Assembly (NCBI RefSeq): GCF_004027225.2 | Contig: NC_044282.2 | Span: forward strand, 64,469,725 to 64,533,724 | Length of the DNA stretch: 64,000 nt | From: Strigops habroptila | Taxonomy: Eukaryota; Chordata; Aves; Psittaciformes; Psittacidae | Direction: 5' to 3' | Part shown: positions 63,101-64,000 of the stretch, one piece after another | How positions within the stretch are numbered: the first letter of the stretch is position 1 | Layout: every line of letters starts with the position of its first letter | Notes under the pieces: generated by a model | What the model saw: the letters and a program-made list of their open reading frames with translations, nothing else | What the model was told of the DNA's origin: nothing | Database searches by the model: none | Program-made: the position numbers and the translations under genes

Positions 63101-64000
63101 GCTGTTGATTTCCCTTTCCCATCCAAACATATGACTCACTTCGCTGCATTTGTAGAACTTCTGTCAGTAAGTAGTATTTTCATCATTAATAACACCAGCA
63201 AGTTTTGGATGCACTCTTTATTTCTCAAAAAACCCACCTCACACAAGTATGATGAACAGAAGTTCCTTAGACATATGTGTGTGATTAACATATGAGTATA
63301 TGCATGTGTTTGCACACGTGCACAGAAAGGCAGGTGTATTGGTTATGCTGAAATTCATTAGTCCAGTCTGATCCCTGCAGAGTTTCTTTTGACCTTATCA
63401 AGAGACTACTCTGAAGGCGAGGGAGTTGGATCTTGCCTTTGAAGTTCATTACTACAAATTAAATGCTTCTACTGTACTTAATTAGTGTTTATCAAACACA
63501 TGCTGTATGGAGTATATTTGAAAAGGGAAGAAGACTCCCTTAGGCTTCACATGTAGTTTCATGCATTTATTACAGTAACACTACTGTTCCATTCCCTATT
63601 TCCCAAAGTGTGGGGGAAATGCTGAAGAAGGTAATGAAGTTCACTGCCATCATCTCGGCACTGGTGGTTTTCTGGACTAGTGTGAATTGGTTTTCCTTTT
63701 GAAATATGGCCAATGAAAAGGGGAGAACGTGAGATGTCCCTTCTTTGATTTGATGTATAAAGAAAGACTAAAAGGAAAGGAAGGCTGTACACTGAAATTA
63801 TACTGTTTATTACATGATACTTTTAAAATTGTGTCAGTTACAACTGGTGTGAAGGAAGATTAGTGTTTGCTTGCTCCAGGAGAGTACTGATGTTGGCAAT
63901 GGAGTAGAAATTCTTACTCCAACCTTGCTGGTCTCACGTGAGGCTGCCTACAGCTGGTCAGATAATAGACTTTTTTCTTTCTTCAAAGGTACATACATTT

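Larger units (their letters stand above)
54925..64000 (+). other. COMMD1 intron 1 (partial)
   Basis: No sequence resembling COMMD1 exon 2 (human SIASADMDFNQLEAFL) appears before the window ends, so at least 9 kb of intron 1 lies here. The human intron is also very long. It contains two adjacent CR1 copies (56585-57146). From 57150 to 64000 I see no other recognisable element, RNA gene or exon. Confidence 0.7.

Noticed and set aside
54925-64000. Search for COMMD1 exon 2 in the tail of the window
   Set aside because: No segment reads like human SIASADMDFNQLEAFLTAQ or its neighbours with proper splice sites. The remaining open frames are short and unrelated.

Overview
The window is vertebrate nuclear DNA from a bird. 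Two things show this. The interspersed repeats are almost all 5'-truncated CR1 LINEs of the avian type, whose 3' ends read 'ccttccaacccaaaccattctgtgattctg'-like text. The gene set reads as CHGB, TRMT6, MCM8 and CRLS1 in the order known from human 20p12.3, followed by COMMD1, which lies on 2p15 in human. The species cannot be fixed from sequence alone. There are no bacterial features, CRISPR arrays, operons or convincing viral remnants.

Layout. 1-1158 is the upstream flank and promoter of CHGB. 1159-11798 is CHGB (+, 5 coding exons, 675 aa). 12110-14590 is a convergent intergenic region with one CR1 copy. 15772-30005 is TRMT6 (-, 11 coding exons, 484 aa). 30006-30544 is a CpG-rich divergent promoter shared by TRMT6 and MCM8, with NRF1, CCAAT and E2F motifs. 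30545-45719 is MCM8 (+, 18 coding exons, 822 aa) with a 3' UTR to about 46430. 47897-52845 is CRLS1 (+, 7 exons, 308 aa). 54730-54924 is the first coding exon of COMMD1 (+). The rest, to 64000, is COMMD1 intron 1; I see no second exon.

All splice junctions were placed by hand from GT/AG sites, reading phase and remembered human protein sequences. In each complete gene the exon lengths sum to an open reading frame with matching phases and end at a stop, which supports the models strongly.

The genes do not form one pathway. CHGB is a secretory-granule protein; TRMT6 is the RNA-binding subunit of the tRNA m1A58 methyltransferase; MCM8 is a helicase for homologous recombination; CRLS1 makes cardiolipin in mitochondria; COMMD1 is a Commander-complex and ubiquitin-ligase adaptor. 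TRMT6 and MCM8 share a promoter region, and the others are tandem neighbours.

The most notable non-textbook observations are: a degenerate partial copy of CRLS1 exon 6, with its splice acceptor, fused to a CR1 about 1.1 kb downstream of the real exon; two overlapping, mutually exclusive hairpins in the MCM8 3' UTR; a promoter minisatellite with an exact 11-bp period upstream of CHGB; a perfect 18-bp CRE palindrome in CHGB intron 1; and the CRLS1-COMMD1 adjacency, a synteny break relative to human.
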